Positions 1 through 12,438 of a stretch of DNA of 64,000 nt are shown here, piece after piece (the first letter of the stretch is position 1; the number at the start of each line of letters is the position of its first letter). Both the position numbers and the translations under genes were made by a program. Origin of the DNA: Steromphala cineraria (Eukaryota > Mollusca > Gastropoda > Trochida > Trochidae); NCBI GenBank assembly GCA_916613615.1, contig OU744737.1, forward strand, positions 6,158,001-6,222,000, read 5' to 3'. Below the pieces are notes generated by a model. It saw only the letters and a list, made by a program, of their open reading frames with translations. It was not told where the DNA came from and did not search any database.

Positions 1-854
1 TGTTGTTAATGAAGTTTACCTACACTTACAATTCAAAGTGAAAATCATTAAAAAAAGATATACAAATCCATCAACAACCCACATTTCTGAATATCTTCAT
101 TATAATATCGCAAGGAAATATAAATACAGAGACGACTATAACGAAGATAATGTTGAGGACATGCTACCAAAATGTTAATGGTATAAAAAACAAAGAAATA
201 ATGACTAAATGTATCTTCAAGCTTTTTCTCATAGTCCAATAGCTGTTTAATTTACAAATTAAAATTTAAAGATAAACATGTTTTTGTAAACGCCTACTCT
301 GGCAGCGCCTCGATATTCTTATAGTCACCTAATTGTTTTTAAGTCCATTTAAGTGATAAACATGTTTTTAACAGTATTATTCACTGATTCTGATAGTTCA
401 ATAATTTTCTTTACTACTAAATTGACCTCACCTTAATGACTCGAGTGAATCAACAACTTGATGATGTTTGTTGGAAATGTGTCCTCAATTAAACAGAGGA
501 GCCACATTCCCATAATAATGCTAACTATTTATCTTTATTTGATCCGGTTGCTTGATTGAAATCTGAAGTGCTCAAATGGTTTGTAGTATCATTGCCTTTA
601 CATGAAATACCTCGCTGTCTTCGTACAATGTTAATATCAGCATCATTTTATAATTATTGTTTCTGAATTACTTTCTTTATTTCATTGACTTTGATTTGAT
701 GATAAATATCATCTTTCCCATTTTCTTCATTATGCGGTGTCGAAATTTCAGTTTAACATTACAAACATAGATCATAATAAAATAGATTATATTTCAATAT
801 AAGTCAATAGTAATAAAATATACTTGGTTTATTGAAATACCTTTAGATACAGAT
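1..854. other. AT-rich non-coding DNA
   Basis: No open reading frame with recognisable protein content, no RNA gene and no clear repeat structure was seen. Base composition is strongly AT-rich like the rest of the window. Confidence 0.5.
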
Positions 855-1100
855 CCTAAGTAGATATGATAAATATATGAATGATTGATATCATGAAAAT
901 ACACGATCATCGTCTATTTTATCCTATACTTGCTTATAAATACAGAGATTTTGAATGCACACTGTATCAGCCCGTCGTCAAGGGCAAAAACCTGTATCAG
1001 CCCGTCGTCAAGGGACTTGAACCTGGAACCCTAGGCAACGAACGTAAAAAATAGATCGAAGTCGCGAGGAATTTAGAGTAGTCTCCCTTTGTACATTTGA

Positions 1101-1274
1101 CGTTTGGACGTGGCCGACATTGCGAAGAAAACGCTGCAGTCACTTGCGGATAGGATTTGTCAGTTTGATTTGGATAGGATTTGTCAGTCAGTTCGTCGTT
1201 TCTTTCCAGTTTTGAAATTCAACCAGAGATTAAATGAACTCAATAGTCGCATGAGGCGTAGGCTCGGGAGCTGA
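1101..1274 (+). pseudogene. Possible 57-residue coding relic of unknown origin
   Basis: After a stop at 1098-1100 the frame stays open for 57 codons to a TGA at 1272-1274. It is rich in Arg, Leu and Asp and contains the residues ADIAKKTLQSLADRI followed by a short internal duplication (DRICQF.. then DRICQS, from duplicated DNA at about 1148-1187), ending in RMRRRLGS. It has no start codon near its beginning and lies inside the block that interrupts the 62-bp repeat. I do not recognise a family. It may be the tail of a transposon protein or chance. Confidence 0.2.
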
Positions 1275-1410
1275 ATGTTTATTGGTTTTGTGTTTTAGTT
1301 ATCCAAACGTATAAAATCAGCCACATGTTAATGTTATGAATTTAAGTTTTAAAATGTTACAATTATTTTTGTAGTTTGTTATAAGTATATATGAAAAAAT
1401 AGTATGATAT

Positions 1411-1522
1411 GGGTATTTTCATATCACATTCGGTATCAGCCCTCGACCAATATCTAATAGCTAAAGCTCTCGGGCTGATATTGGGGCCTCGGGCTGATAC
1501 CGAATGTGATATGAAAATACCC
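1411..1522. repeat. Fold-back palindrome
   Basis: The left arm 1411-1454 begins gggtattttcatatcacatt and the right arm about 1473-1522 ends with its reverse complement. The arms are nearly perfect and surround about 20 bases containing 'gctctcggg'. The whole could fold into a hairpin of more than 40 base pairs. It sits at the right edge of the block interrupting the 62-bp repeat, so it may be the terminal structure of that element. Confidence 0.8.
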
Positions 1523-1825
1523 ATATAATTCTATCTATGTACTGATCATTGATTGCTGAACTGTATGCATCAATATATGAATAATATAATGAATATATAT
1601 GATTATCGTTTACTGTAGTGTATGCATCAATATTATTATTATGAATTATATCATGAAAATTAATGATCATCGTTAATTGTACTGTATAGACCAATACATG
1701 AATGATTGATAATATGAAATAACATGATCATCGTTTATTGAACTGTGTGGATCAATACATGAATAATTGATATCATGAATATATATGATCATCGTTTATT
1801 GTACTGTAATTGATCAAAACATAAA

Positions 1826-3070
1826 TGACAGTGTAGAGCGGTGTAAGGTTTTATTAAGATTTTGTTTGGTGGCGATTATGGAGGACTGTTAGACCCCCAT
1901 CAATAAGAAATACAAATGATAAAGCTGCTAAGAAATACATGTAGCATATTGAGACCCGTCAAAAGTCTGTCCAAATCCGGTTATGTGATGTATATTACCA
2001 GTTTTTCAGACGTTTTGTATCGACAGGTTAATAAGATATACTGAGTACCTAAAATAGGGTATAATAACTGTGCGGAATATTCATCGATAACCCATAAAAA
2101 CCTGACTGTGAGCAAGTAATTTGTTTTCCTGGCGATGATAAAAGACAAATAAAGTTTATGAAGGCCAAGGTTAACAAGGGATTGAGTTGACCACAAATCA
2201 ATGTTGTTTAGAGTGTAACTTTTTGTTCCTTGGTTCCGAAGTAAATCAAACTTAATATATATATTAATATCAGCATTGTCTTATAATTATTAACTCTGTA
2301 TAGTTTCTATATTATTTAAATAAATATGTTTTACAACATGAAAAGACATGAATTATTGTTCCTAAAGTCAAAATATATATAAAAATCATTTTTTATAATG
2401 GTATGTGATATATATTTGCTCTCACCTTGATATGATATTGAAGTTAAAAGGAATAGCTCGAGTATTTTCGTCCTGTTTTTCAGCACATTAGACCATTCTG
2501 AAGTGTTCATGAATATCCCTCAGTGGGAATCTCGCATCTATCCTTATACATTAAAAAAAGGTAGCATTGAATTAGATTAATTGCTTGCATGAACAAGGAA
2601 ATTTGTCTACTACGTTTTTTTGTTCAGAGAAAAATGCTCTACATATTGATTTAAACTTTCTTTTTAAAATGTTCTACAGGAAGGAGTCTACATTGTACCG
2701 TAAGATTCAACAACTCTTTGCGTCGACTGAAAAAAACAACGTTTACATCTACACCAAAAGATGATTCGTTTTATCAACATATGATGAATACATGAAATAT
2801 AATATGTCAGTAAGTATTAAACTTTACGGACACAAATGCAAAGGAAGAAAACGATCTCATTATGTGACATCGTCTATAATATGTTCAGATGAAAGTCAAG
2901 ATATCCTGAAGTTCCTACTCGCCGCCAGAAGCTGATCACTCTAAATGATACTTCACATTATGGCTTCCTGGATGTCACTAGATTCATAGATTGTTTAATA
3001 TCACTAGGTTAAGTCAACATCCCTCTCCTCCTCTTGTGCTTAGGTTACCTGGTGCAAATAGATCCGTCTT
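1826..3070. other. AT-rich non-coding DNA with one dispersed repeat
   Basis: No gene seen. Around 2895-2990 there is a copy of a dispersed repeat containing ccagaagctgat, ctctaaat and attatggcttcctgg. Related copies occur near 5303, 6274, 18861, 22245 and 30781. Confidence 0.5.
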
Positions 3071-3292
3071 TTAAAGAGGCAGTAGCACATTTTGACATTG
3101 GCAGCCATTTTGTGTGAACATCTTTAATTCATTTTGTGAAAGCAAAAGGAATCGCGTGGCTGAATTGTACATCTTTGATTTATTATTGCTTCAATTAATT
3201 GAAATAAATTGTCTTTCAATTGGAACCATTTATTTTTATTTTCCTGATGTCATCTTATATTGCCCTCATGAAAGGTGCTACTGCCCCTTTAA
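3071..3292. mobile_element. TTAA-flanked MITE, internally deleted copy
   Basis: Begins TTAA-AGAGGCAGTAGCAC and ends GTGCTACTGCCCCT-TTAA, the inverted termini of the AGGGGCAGTAGC family. At about 220 bases it is shorter than the ~365-base full copies at 19219, 32162, 34097 and 43405. TTAA at both ends is the target preference of piggyBac-type transposases. No transposase is encoded. Confidence 0.75.
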
Positions 3293-4378
3293 ACACTTAA
3301 ATAAACACAATTATACAATTTTAACCTTGAATGCTTGAAAGAATCCCTACAATTTTTGTTTACTTACATGTATCTATTGTGGTAAATTGAATACATTGTA
3401 ACTAATTGAATACATTGTAACTGCATTAGTAAACCTTATAAGACTCTCTCCAATTTTAAGTTTGGAAAGCTGAAAAATATTTTCCCTACAATTTATTTTG
3501 TGTATTTGCAGATCTAAAAAGCTTAGAGACCGAATCTTTAAGATCATTGATCATGTCTCTTTCGTACCAACGATGAGGTACACTAATTGCCCTAATTAAG
3601 TGCTAGAATATAGGATATATATATAGAAGCCCTAATGATGCATAAAAGGTAGAGACATTTTCCTAATAGATAAGGAATACAATAAGAAAAGGACAAGACT
3701 GAACCTTTGAACCATGGAAAGGATATTGCTTTTTTCTGGGTTTATCAGGTTTTTTACTTTATATTTGCTATTATCATTTTTCTATTTTCAATCAATCTTT
3801 CTGTTTGCCAAGGTTTTGATAACAGAAAGAGTATAGGCTTCTATGTGTATGCCATGGAGTATGGAGTTGATGGTCCCATGAAGGACATGACATAGTAATT
3901 AAATTTTATATCTATTAGTGTATGAACCATCTAGATATGTTTCCTTCATAAGTGTATGGTTTTTGATTGTCTTTTGTCTCTTCTCATTCTTTTTGTGTGT
4001 TTAAAGTTTACCATTCACGAAGTGAGAATGCTATGACATAAGTTGGTTGAAGCAAAAATAAACTGGAGGATAAAAAGCCGGAATGTAAAATTAGGAAATC
4101 AAGTTGTTGATTTGAAAAATGGTTTACCAATTACTATAAATAAATACAATTTTTAAGTGTATCAATAATCATTACTAATTGATTTTTTTTCTGAAGATAG
4201 TGTGTTTTGTTCATATTTACGTATGAATGTATATATTAGAAAATAAACTTTTACGAAAATATCCTACTTTGGTTCACAGAAGTTTGTTTTGCTTAAAAAC
4301 TATCTTTTACTGTAAAGATTGTATAGACGTTTAATTTGAAATAATTTAAGTAAATTTTTAAAAATATTTTTTCCTTTG
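3293..4378. other. AT-rich non-coding DNA
   Basis: Only short chance reading frames, for example 3707-3895. No RNA gene or defined repeat was recognised. Confidence 0.45.
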
Positions 4379-4990
4379 AGAAAAACACTGTTGATTATTA
4401 CTTCTTGTTTAACATACTTAAAGGAAAGAGATTTTAAATTTTCAGCAGTTAACTGTAAAGAGTTAATCTGCTTTAGACCTGGATAACAATATAGCCATCT
4501 AATCTGTCAAATTATATTCTATGAATATAATTTCTTTACACTCTTACTTTCGAAGCAAACAGCTTTTGGGAAATAGTCTAACAGTCGCATGTTCATGTTC
4601 TCGCTCGGGAAAAAATTAATATTTAGCTACTCGTGTCATGAACAAGTAATTCATGGACAGTCATAATTATAATACCCTTAAGAAAAACACTGTTGACATT
4701 TATTTTTTATCAAATGTTCTTTCTGTTTTTCCATACTCAAGTTGTTGTGTAGCAGTTAAATGTAAAGAGTTAATCTGCTTTAGAGCTGTATAAAAATAAA
4801 TAACCATTTAATTATTGAAATATTATTTTCTGAATATAATTTCTTTGCAAATTCATTATCGTACATGTAACAAAGAGCTTTTGGCAAATAGTTTTTTACA
4901 GTAGCATGTTCGCTCTCGCTCGGAAAATACTAACATTTAATCACTCGTGTTGTAAACAACGAATGTCATGGACAGTCATATAATACCCTT
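4379..4990. repeat. Diverged ~305-bp direct duplication with apical CTCGCTCG words
   Basis: 4379-4679 and 4681-4990 are imperfect copies of each other. Shared landmarks in order are 'gagaaaaacactgttga', 'gtaaagagttaatctgcttt', 'gaatataatttcttt', 'agcttttgg', a CTCGCTCG word, an ACTCGTG word and 'catggacagtcata'. Both copies end with 'atacccttt' or a close variant. The CTCGCTCG-ACTCGTG pair (4600/4629 and 4915/4943) sits between short inverted arms, as in other fold-back elements in this window. Confidence 0.7.
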
Positions 4991-5067
4991 TATATATTGT
5001 TTGTAGTAATCAAATTGTGGCTTGCCAGGCCTAGGAAGAGCATACACGAAATACGTTGAAGATATCG

Positions 5068-5148
5068 CTGTTTAATAAATCTACCATTCTTCTCGCTCAT
5101 GAAATACAAAACCATTCACTCGTTTCATAAAAAAATGTTATTAAACAG
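5068..5148. repeat. Fold-back palindrome
   Basis: Left arm ctgtttaataa at 5068-5078 pairs with ttattaaacag at 5138-5148. Between them lie TCTCGCTCAT (5091-5100) and CACTCGTTTC (5118-5127), the apical words of this fold-back class. To the right, 5200-5370 holds another copy of the dispersed ccagaagct repeat (5303). Confidence 0.65.
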
Positions 5149-5520
5149 GATGTCAATTAGTATTCTCTATATGTCAGTTAGTACAAACGAGAAATCATGG
5201 AGAGAACGAGGAGATCAAAGCAGTTAAACATCATGGTATATAATCGTCCACACGAGGCACTCTGAGATGAAAGTCCAGATAACCGGATGTTCCAACTCGT
5301 TGCCAGAAGCTAATGACTCTAAATGGCAACTTTCACATTATGGCTTCCTGGATTGGAAAGATTAAAGACCGACGGTAATTTTGGTCAAGAAACCATCTCG
5401 TACTAGGACAGGATAATCAAGTTCAACCTTGTTCTACCTTTCGAAGTGGCTATTCTAGCTGTAAGGCCTCGAGATCTTTGTACAGCATAACCTGATATTG
5501 TACGATAGTAGCATGTTTTC

Positions 5521-5660
5521 CATTCTCCCCCAACAGAGGCAGATCAAGTCATGAAATGTTGATACAGCCTCTGTTATATTACGCCTACTTTCTGGGATAA
5601 AATGGGGGATGCCTGATTGGAGGCAATCAAAGCTAGTTATGCAATCTGAAGTTATTATTT
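5521..5660. mobile_element. CATTCTC MITE, left half only
   Basis: Starts cattctcccccaacagaggc and follows the family consensus through 'gcctgattggaggcaatcaa', then stops. The right half and right terminus are missing. The break coincides with the left edge of the 16-kb duplicated unit at about 5661. Confidence 0.75.
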
Positions 5661-6609
5661 GCCCATTATTACCTATACTCTATTTACACTAAGGTACAAA
5701 AGAAAGTTTACACCTCAGCTCGTTTTATCATATGACTGTGGAAATTTCAAATATAAATGTTTACGCTTTTTGCGGAAGGACATTAAGCAGCCATCAAAAC
5801 AATATGGAACAGTATACACAGTACAAAGACGATAAACTTAATGTAATCTTTCAATCAAAGAAAAATGTCACTTGCCTTGAAGATTAACGTACTGTTATAC
5901 AAATATGACTTTATTGATTTGAAAGCTACATGTACAAACCTCTTTCACTTGAATATGATATTTGGGTTAGAAAAGAGAAAAGAGAAACATTAATAATTAT
6001 TATTATGACAGTGTTATATGTAACATTGATTAAAACTCTCAGATTACGGTTTATTACAAACACCAGGTCGAAATAACACCTCATACAAACAGATGCCTGT
6101 AAATTTATACAATCTATGCAGTAAAAGTATTTTCGAAAAATGATAACATCATGCAAGGAAGATGCAAGGATAAGAGTCAGTATATATAGATTAAAAGTTA
6201 TATCCCTGGTGTGTCATTCATCAAGAAGATATCCGCACTTGCTTACCCCGATGATATTAGAGATAACTATCTACCAGAAGCTGATGACCCTTAACATCAT
6301 CCATCGTATTATGGCTTCCGATCAGACCAACACTATATTTAGTCAACAAGTCAATCACAGCGACAAGGACAAGCACACTCAGTGGAAATAAGTCATTCTT
6401 TGTACATTTGTTATGATTTTTTGTATCTTTTTTTGTTGTTGATCCTAATGATGTACAAGAAGCCATGCTGAATTATAAACCTATGCAATGATAAGAACAT
6501 ATATCACAAAATATTTATTTATAAACAATACGCTGACAAATCATGTTTTGCCATGCAAGGCTGATAGTGTCTATATGTTTTGTATTAAATGCATTTTTAC
6601 TATTCTCTG

Positions 6610-6819
6610 ATTAAGTGTTAAATTCAAAAGGTGTTCACACAATATGGCCGCCAATGGATTTTATGTGAATCTTCATATTTTGGCCTCTGACTATGGATGA
6701 TTGGCTTGTGTAATGAGATTGTTGACACTGTCAAAATATTACATTAAGCATCAACATACAATTATCAGTGAAAAGTTTAAAATATAAAATTATCAAAATA
6801 CGTGCTACTGCACCTTTAA
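6610..6819. mobile_element. TTAA MITE, right-end fragment (copy 1)
   Basis: Contains the family interior 'caatatggccgccaatgg' and ends acgtgctactgcacct-TTAA. The left terminus is absent. The same fragment occurs in copy 2 at 22581-22790, so it predates the duplication. Confidence 0.7.
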
Positions 6820-7203
6820 GGGTCTGCAATTTTATTTGCATGTATATGCTTGTGAAAAGAGCACTTTAAAATGTAGGCGTGAATTATTTTAGATAATTTC
6901 TTGATGATATGTATATTCTACGCTGTGTTTGTAATGTTAAGAGTTGATCGGTGTAATGGAAAATCAAACCACAATGAACCGTGATTGGAATAGGTCGGGC
7001 ATCATACTTAACACAGGATCATCTTTGATTTAATAGAAATTTCCTATGAATATTATTATTACCCCAATGAGTACAACGGGAATTGATTTCCAAGGACAAT
7101 ATCCCTTTATATTCATAAGGTGCAGATCACTACCAATACATAGGCTGTAAACTCTATCATGAATGACCGACAGGTAATGCCAAATCTAAGTTTTATAGCA
7201 ATC

Positions 7204-7547
7204 CCTATTTTCCCCCGACAGAGGTACATCAATTCATGAAGTTTGATGGAGCTTCTGTTCTTATTAGACCACAGTGTGGGTTCCGGCACTTGGTCCTGGC
7301 GGAAAACATTTGTACAGCAATCCATTTGAATGTTTTAAGCAAATGACAAGGCTTCCCGCATCCCATTTCAACATTCTATTGCCATGATTCAGTAGCCAAA
7401 ATGACAAATGAAGATTTTAAAACAGCGTTGCTTACTGCACAACTATAAAACCTTTGATTGCCTCCAATCAGACACCTTAAATTCGACACATAAAAACAGA
7501 GGCTCGATCAACATTTCATGACTTGATCTGCCCCTGTGGAGAGAGTT
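7204..7547. mobile_element. CATTCTC MITE, degenerate full-length copy
   Basis: Left end ctattttcccccgacagagg and right end 'gatctgcccctgtggagaga' are mutated versions of the family termini. The interior carries 'gtgggttccggcacttggtc' and 'ttgattgcctccaatcagac', shared with the other long copies. The orthologous copy in the second unit is at 23172-23496. Confidence 0.7.
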
Positions 7548-7891
7548 ATTAGTTACATTTTTATTTGCTTTGTTATTTTACAAACCAATAGTTTCGTAAA
7601 TCTTATCTGTTAACTGAATATTAAACATCGATTTATTGATATGTATATGACCCTATCGTTTTAGACAAAATATAATAAATCTTAACAAGTAACATAAAGT
7701 ATCGGTGATATTTATCGATCACATACATCAATATAAATTTGTAAAATACATCTTTTACAAAGTTATTATAACAAATGTTACAAATATTATCGGTCAACTA
7801 CGTAAACATGATTAATACACGGCAGTGTACAATCAAAAGACACAAAGATCATGCCTGGAATTTGGAAATATTTCACCAGGGCGATAATGAC

Positions 7892-8130
7892 CATTCTCTA
7901 CCCACAGAGGCAGATAAAATCATGAAATGTTGATACAGCCTCTGTTATTATACGCCGAAATTGCCATGATTCAGTTGTCTAAATGAAGATTTAAGAACAG
8001 CGTCGCTGATTGCACAACTCACTTTGTTTGCGTCCAATCAGGCATCTCCCATTCGATTCAAAGTCGGCATAATATAACAGAGGCTGTATCAACATATCAT
8101 AACTTGATCTGCCTCTGTGGGGAGAGAATG
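7892..8130. mobile_element. CATTCTC MITE with 9-bp target duplication
   Basis: A 239-base element with long terminal inverted repeats. It is bracketed by gataatgac (7883-7891) and gatcatgac (8131-8139), a 9-bp target duplication with one mismatch. In copy 2 the same duplication is perfect. Long inverted repeats plus 9-bp duplications fit Mutator-like elements; no transposase is encoded, so it would be mobilised in trans. Confidence 0.85.
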
Positions 8131-8269
8131 GATCATGACATCCTTATCCATGGAATTTTGCACCCATCAGTGTCAAAATCACTGTCCAACTGACCTGGTC
8201 AATCTTCTTGATCAATCAATCTGCATGTATTACCACTGATAGTCCTTGGCGGTTTTCTGAGCTACAACT

Positions 8270-8523
8270 GGTGCTAATATTACTGCTTGTAGAGCAAAAT
8301 GTATGTGTTGTATATATTTTATATATCTATTTATTGTGATTTTGAAAGCTCTTTGAATGTAAAGCAAATTTCCCCGCGGGGATAATAAAGTTTATCTTAT
8401 CTTATCTTATCTTATCTTATCTTATCTTATCTTATCTTATCTTATCTTATCTTATCTTATCTTATCTTATCTTATCTTATCTTATCTTATCTTATCTTAT
8501 CTTATCTTATCTTATCTTATCTT
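8270..8523 (+). repeat. Retroposon 3' end with (TTATC)n tail
   Basis: A non-coding segment ends with the hairpin tttccccgcggggataa and 'taaagtttatc', followed by about 26 TTATC units (8392-8523). A short hairpin followed by a simple-repeat tail is typical of the 3' ends of some LINE and SINE families; the microsatellite probably grew from that tail. In copy 2 the tail is longer and less pure. Confidence 0.6.
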
Positions 8524-8679
8524 AGGATGCTCTCGTGTATTTCAGATAGAACATTTCTTGTCAACATATTAATATGAATTATAGGGATGGTTGCTCCTTG
8601 CCTCAAGTGCAAAAGAGGCATTCGACAGTTCAGCAGAATTAGTCCTAATCTATAAGCGATTTTGAATCAATTGACAATG

Positions 8680-9326
8680 TTTTTTTGTTGTTTTTTTTGT
8701 TTGTTTTTTTTAAATGTTTTTATTGTTCCCATCATCACATTGTTATACAGTATTACAATATTACAGCATACATAGATATTATCATATCTCCAGCTATATT
8801 CAGAGTTGTAATCCATTGATCATTCAGGCAAAAAAGGTTGACCATTTTTTTTTATGTAAGTGAATGTTATTATTTTTTATAGCAATAATATTTTCTGCAT
8901 TGAATATGTCTTTCAAAATAACCAAATATCCTGTAAGTTTTGGAACTTTCTGTTTGATGCTACAGACATGGATATATTTTTTGGCTGATAAGATTATATG
9001 ATTCAATATTCTATCATTATAGACTGTTCCAAACCAAACAAGATACTTTGTTATAGTGATTTTAGACTCTAAATAACTATTAATCCAAACTTCAAGATCA
9101 TTCCAAAAATATTGTAAAACTCTACATTCCCAGTAGACATGGCAAACACTCTCATTCTCGTTGCAAAAACAACAGGATAAGTTGTCAGCAAGTTTAATTT
9201 TAAACAATTCATTTTTAGTATAAATAATACCATGCAAAAATTTGTATTGGAAATCAAGAAGTTTTACATCCTTTAAACCTGCTCTGTAACTCAAAAATAT
9301 TCTATTCCAGTTGAGATTAACATCTT
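8680..9326 (-). pseudogene. 5'-truncated L1/Tx1-like LINE, 3' end of ORF2
   Basis: The minus strand reads an open frame from the insertion edge at about 9325 to a stop at 8824. It carries the C-terminal region of a LINE reverse transcriptase protein, with FQYKFLHGI, the Cys-x2-Cys..His..Cys knuckle CCFCNENESVCHVYWEC and the FWNDLEVWI segment. Below the stop there is a short 3' UTR with AATAAA near 8720 and an A-rich tail, seen on the plus strand as T-runs at 8680-8711. Flanks are AATTGACAATG (8669-8679) and AATTGACCATG (9327-9337), an 11-13 bp target duplication. Copy 2 has the uninterrupted site at about 24693-24706. Endonuclease and RT domains are absent, so it is a dead-on-arrival copy. 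Confidence 0.9.
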
Positions 9327-9337
9327 AATTGACCATG

Positions 9338-10790
9338 TTGTATATTATTTTTTTAAAGAACTATGCCATACAGACTAGTCGTAATATCATGTTATAACAT
9401 ATATTAACAATATCAATAACATTTCTTATTCTGTCTATTGGTTCGAGAGAAATCACCAATGAAACTTTGAACATTCTTAGATAAAAATGTCATCAGTCAT
9501 TTAGAAAGATTCTTGTATTTTTTTTAACATTTTTAAAAGTGACTCACAATATGGTTTCTAGACTGTCCACTTTAAAATCTTGAGATTGTATAGTTAAATA
9601 AAATAAAATGTTTGAGGTTTTTTTTGTTCATATGCCATCTTCAGTTGACATTGGTAATTTGATAAATAATGCAAATATTTTATTTTGTGTTTTGTTTATG
9701 ATGAGTGTTGTTTTTTAAATCAGAGGACACGAGAGAGTGATTTTATGTGATGAAACGCAACATTGTCTCGGAAAATAACTTGCATTGATGTAAAAGCATT
9801 GTCACGGCATCACATTTTTGACGTTGCTTGATGATGCACAGCTGCATGTTTAAAATTATTCACGGATTTGTGTACAAATATCAGTTATTTGGAATGCCTT
9901 TTAGGAATCCTGGCATTGCGAAAAAGAAACGGCTCATGTTGAAATTTTACTACATACATTGTAAGTCAACATTGATTTTTCGTTAACAAATTTGTCTGTC
10001 AATCCTATTAGCAAACAGTAATAATATTGACAGTGGTCATGGTGAAAATTTCGAGAACACTATTTTTACTTTTTTTTCTCTACAAAATCCTTCAAAGGTG
10101 ATCAAAAGCGTTAGGCCTAAAACATATTTGTTCCTATTCATTTCGTCAATGTAATGATGCTGATTCTTTTCTCAGTCTATCTATTTGAAATATTTCCCAT
10201 CGAAAATTCAGACATTAGGAATTTAAAATGTATGACCCTATCTGTCTATTTTCCCTGCCGAATTTTGAAATTGAGAACCAGTGACCAGAAAATCACAAAA
10301 TATGGTTGAGAAGGGTGATCGAGAGTTGATTTCATTAGGAGAATCACTTAGCCTGTTTGCTGATCGTTACTATTTTAGTTTGCAATTGTCCTATTTTATC
10401 ATATGTTGTATTTTTAAAATAAAATATTGTTGATTTTCTTACTTTACCCACTTACAATTTACCACTATCAATGAGAAATGGGTTCGGTGAATGTTTTTCA
10501 AAAGGTTTAGACATGATTTTACAGATACAAACTTGTTCAAGTTATATTTGCATATACAACTGCGTAAACTGAATTCAATGAATTATCTTAACTTCGTTAA
10601 AAAAAATATTTTGATATTCAAAACAATGTTATGTTAATATCCTTACTGTTGCAGAACCATTCAGAACAATCCGTTAAGAACAAGGAATTTTACAAACTTG
10701 ATTGATTATTTACACTAGACGTTTTAATGATTGAAATAACACCACAATATACCAGAAGCTGAGAAAATTGTAGTGTGGTAAAAGAATGAT
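9338..10790. other. AT-rich non-coding DNA (copy 1)
   Basis: No gene or defined repeat seen. It aligns with 24707-26200 in copy 2 with many small indels, making it one of the more diverged parts of the duplicated unit. Confidence 0.5.
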
Positions 10791-10794
10791 AATA

Positions 10795-10965
10795 TTCAGG
10801 ACACCCTCGGTTGGATTCGAACCTTGGACAGAGTATTAAGAAGAATGTATGGATACCTATGACTACCCCATCTAACCTTTGCTTGGTAATCGTTACAGGA
10901 TCTGCATAATATATTCCTTTGCCATATTCATGTAGAATATAGTAGCTGTACCGATCTTTCTGAAA
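10795..10965 (-). repeat. Possible tRNA-derived SINE relic (copy 1)
   Basis: On the minus strand a perfect polymerase III B-box, GGTTCGAATCC, lies near 10811-10821. A weak A-box-like word, TAGTCATAGG, lies about 45 bases upstream. The T-stem pairs poorly and no acceptor stem forms, so it is not a functional tRNA. The counterpart in copy 2 is near 26209-26380. Confidence 0.3.
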
Positions 10966-12438
10966 CATGTTTTACATTACATTTAAACTTATCTTTTGCT
11001 TAGAAATGCTAACTGTTTCCCTGTTGTGTGCTAAATGAGAATAGGAATCTGCAGTTGTCACTCTTAAATGAATAATTGCATGCAAAGGGATATAGACATC
11101 CTTTATATTCTTGAAAATGTTCATCTTAATCCGATAAAAAAACTTCAAAATCAGTCGCAACTTAAATGGACATCATTTTAAGAAGTCCAAGTAGCTTAAA
11201 GGGGAACTAGTACTTCGAGGTTTCACACCTGATTGACCAGCAGTTACGTAATGCCATAGCCGAGGAAAGAGGTCACGTGACACGGACTGGGCGCCGGCCA
11301 AACGAATTCCCCTTTATGACATGCGGTCGTTGATTGGCTGAATCATTATCTTGTTCCTATCCCTATTTAATACCGTTATTGTTATGTACCCCAATTATCT
11401 GTAAAGATAAAGGTAATAAAAGAATCTTAATCTGAATCTATCGAGCAATGAGCTGTTTTGTCTTAGATAAATGTTTTCGAATCTAAAATGACCCAGCGGA
11501 ATAGAATTGAACAATCATTATGTTTCATCAGATGAAACAAAATTAACACTCATTGTCGTGTAGCTTCAGATTTTTAAATCCTAATAGTATAATTTTATAA
11601 CCAAAATGTTTTATACAATCTTCATTTATGCTTAAGTAACATCACAACAGTACAGTATTGAATAAGTTGGTTTAAACATATATATGCATGTTAAGGTGAT
11701 CGGAAAAAAAGTAACAGGAAAAAAAGAAAGTAAGGTTAATCATACATGAAATAGGATACGCAAACAACCAATAGGCTTATTCAAATGCGTGTCCTTCAGA
11801 AAACAAAGATAATTTGCGGATAATAACATCATAACATCATATCGATGAACCCAATCCGTACATAGGTAACATTTTGAAAAATAATTTTTAAAGAGATCAC
11901 CCATTTTAGAATAATAATCGGTCTTGAATAACTTCAACAAAATATACTTGTTTTGAACTGGCAGAATCCTCTTCTCACATGTGAGTGCACCCGTTCAATT
12001 GTGTAGTTTTTTTAAGATAACAGAATAAATAGCTATTTTCCTACGGCAATGTTCTAATTTTCTGGCTGCAGCCTCAGATAAAAAATAAATAAAAGTTAAT
12101 TCAAGAGAGTCTATTAATCTTGTTGATAAATTGGTGTAATACTGTTTTCCAAGATAGTCAGATAGATAGTTGCCGAATAAAATCATCCTTATGTCAAATC
12201 AAACTTCAATACTAGGCATACCCAGTAACATCTGCAAACTTATTTAGTACCAAAAATTAAAACATTCACTCATATATCTTCGTGAGTTTATCATGCCGAG
12301 GTAATGGACAAATTTTAGAGTTCAATATCACATGCCAAGTCGATGAAAAATGTCCATTGAGGATAAAATGTTGTTGTTGGGTTGGAGTTTAACGTCTTCT
12401 TTCACCTTACGTTGATGTCGCCGACGTGGATTGAGGAT

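Larger units (their letters stand above)
855..1825. repeat. Degenerate ~62-bp tandem repeat interrupted by an insertion
   Basis: Units containing 'atgatcatcgtttattg' and 'caatacatgaatgattgat' recur about every 62 bases between 1535 and 1815. One more unit lies at 865-915. The two parts are separated by about 600 bases (roughly 940-1530) of different, less AT-rich sequence, which looks like a mobile element inserted into an older minisatellite. The inserted block begins with a 23-base direct duplication (963-985 and 993-1013, containing 'tatcagcccgtcgtcaaggg') and ends with the palindrome at 1411-1522. Confidence 0.5.

Noticed and set aside
6140..6466. Frames of 83 and 69 residues present identically at 22111-22437
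   Set aside because: Identity reflects the duplication, not constraint. The protein content is unlike any family and the frames overlap the dispersed repeat.
10800..10830. tRNA gene suggested by GGTTCGAATCC
   Set aside because: The T-stem does not pair properly and no acceptor stem or anticodon arm forms; kept only as a SINE-like relic.
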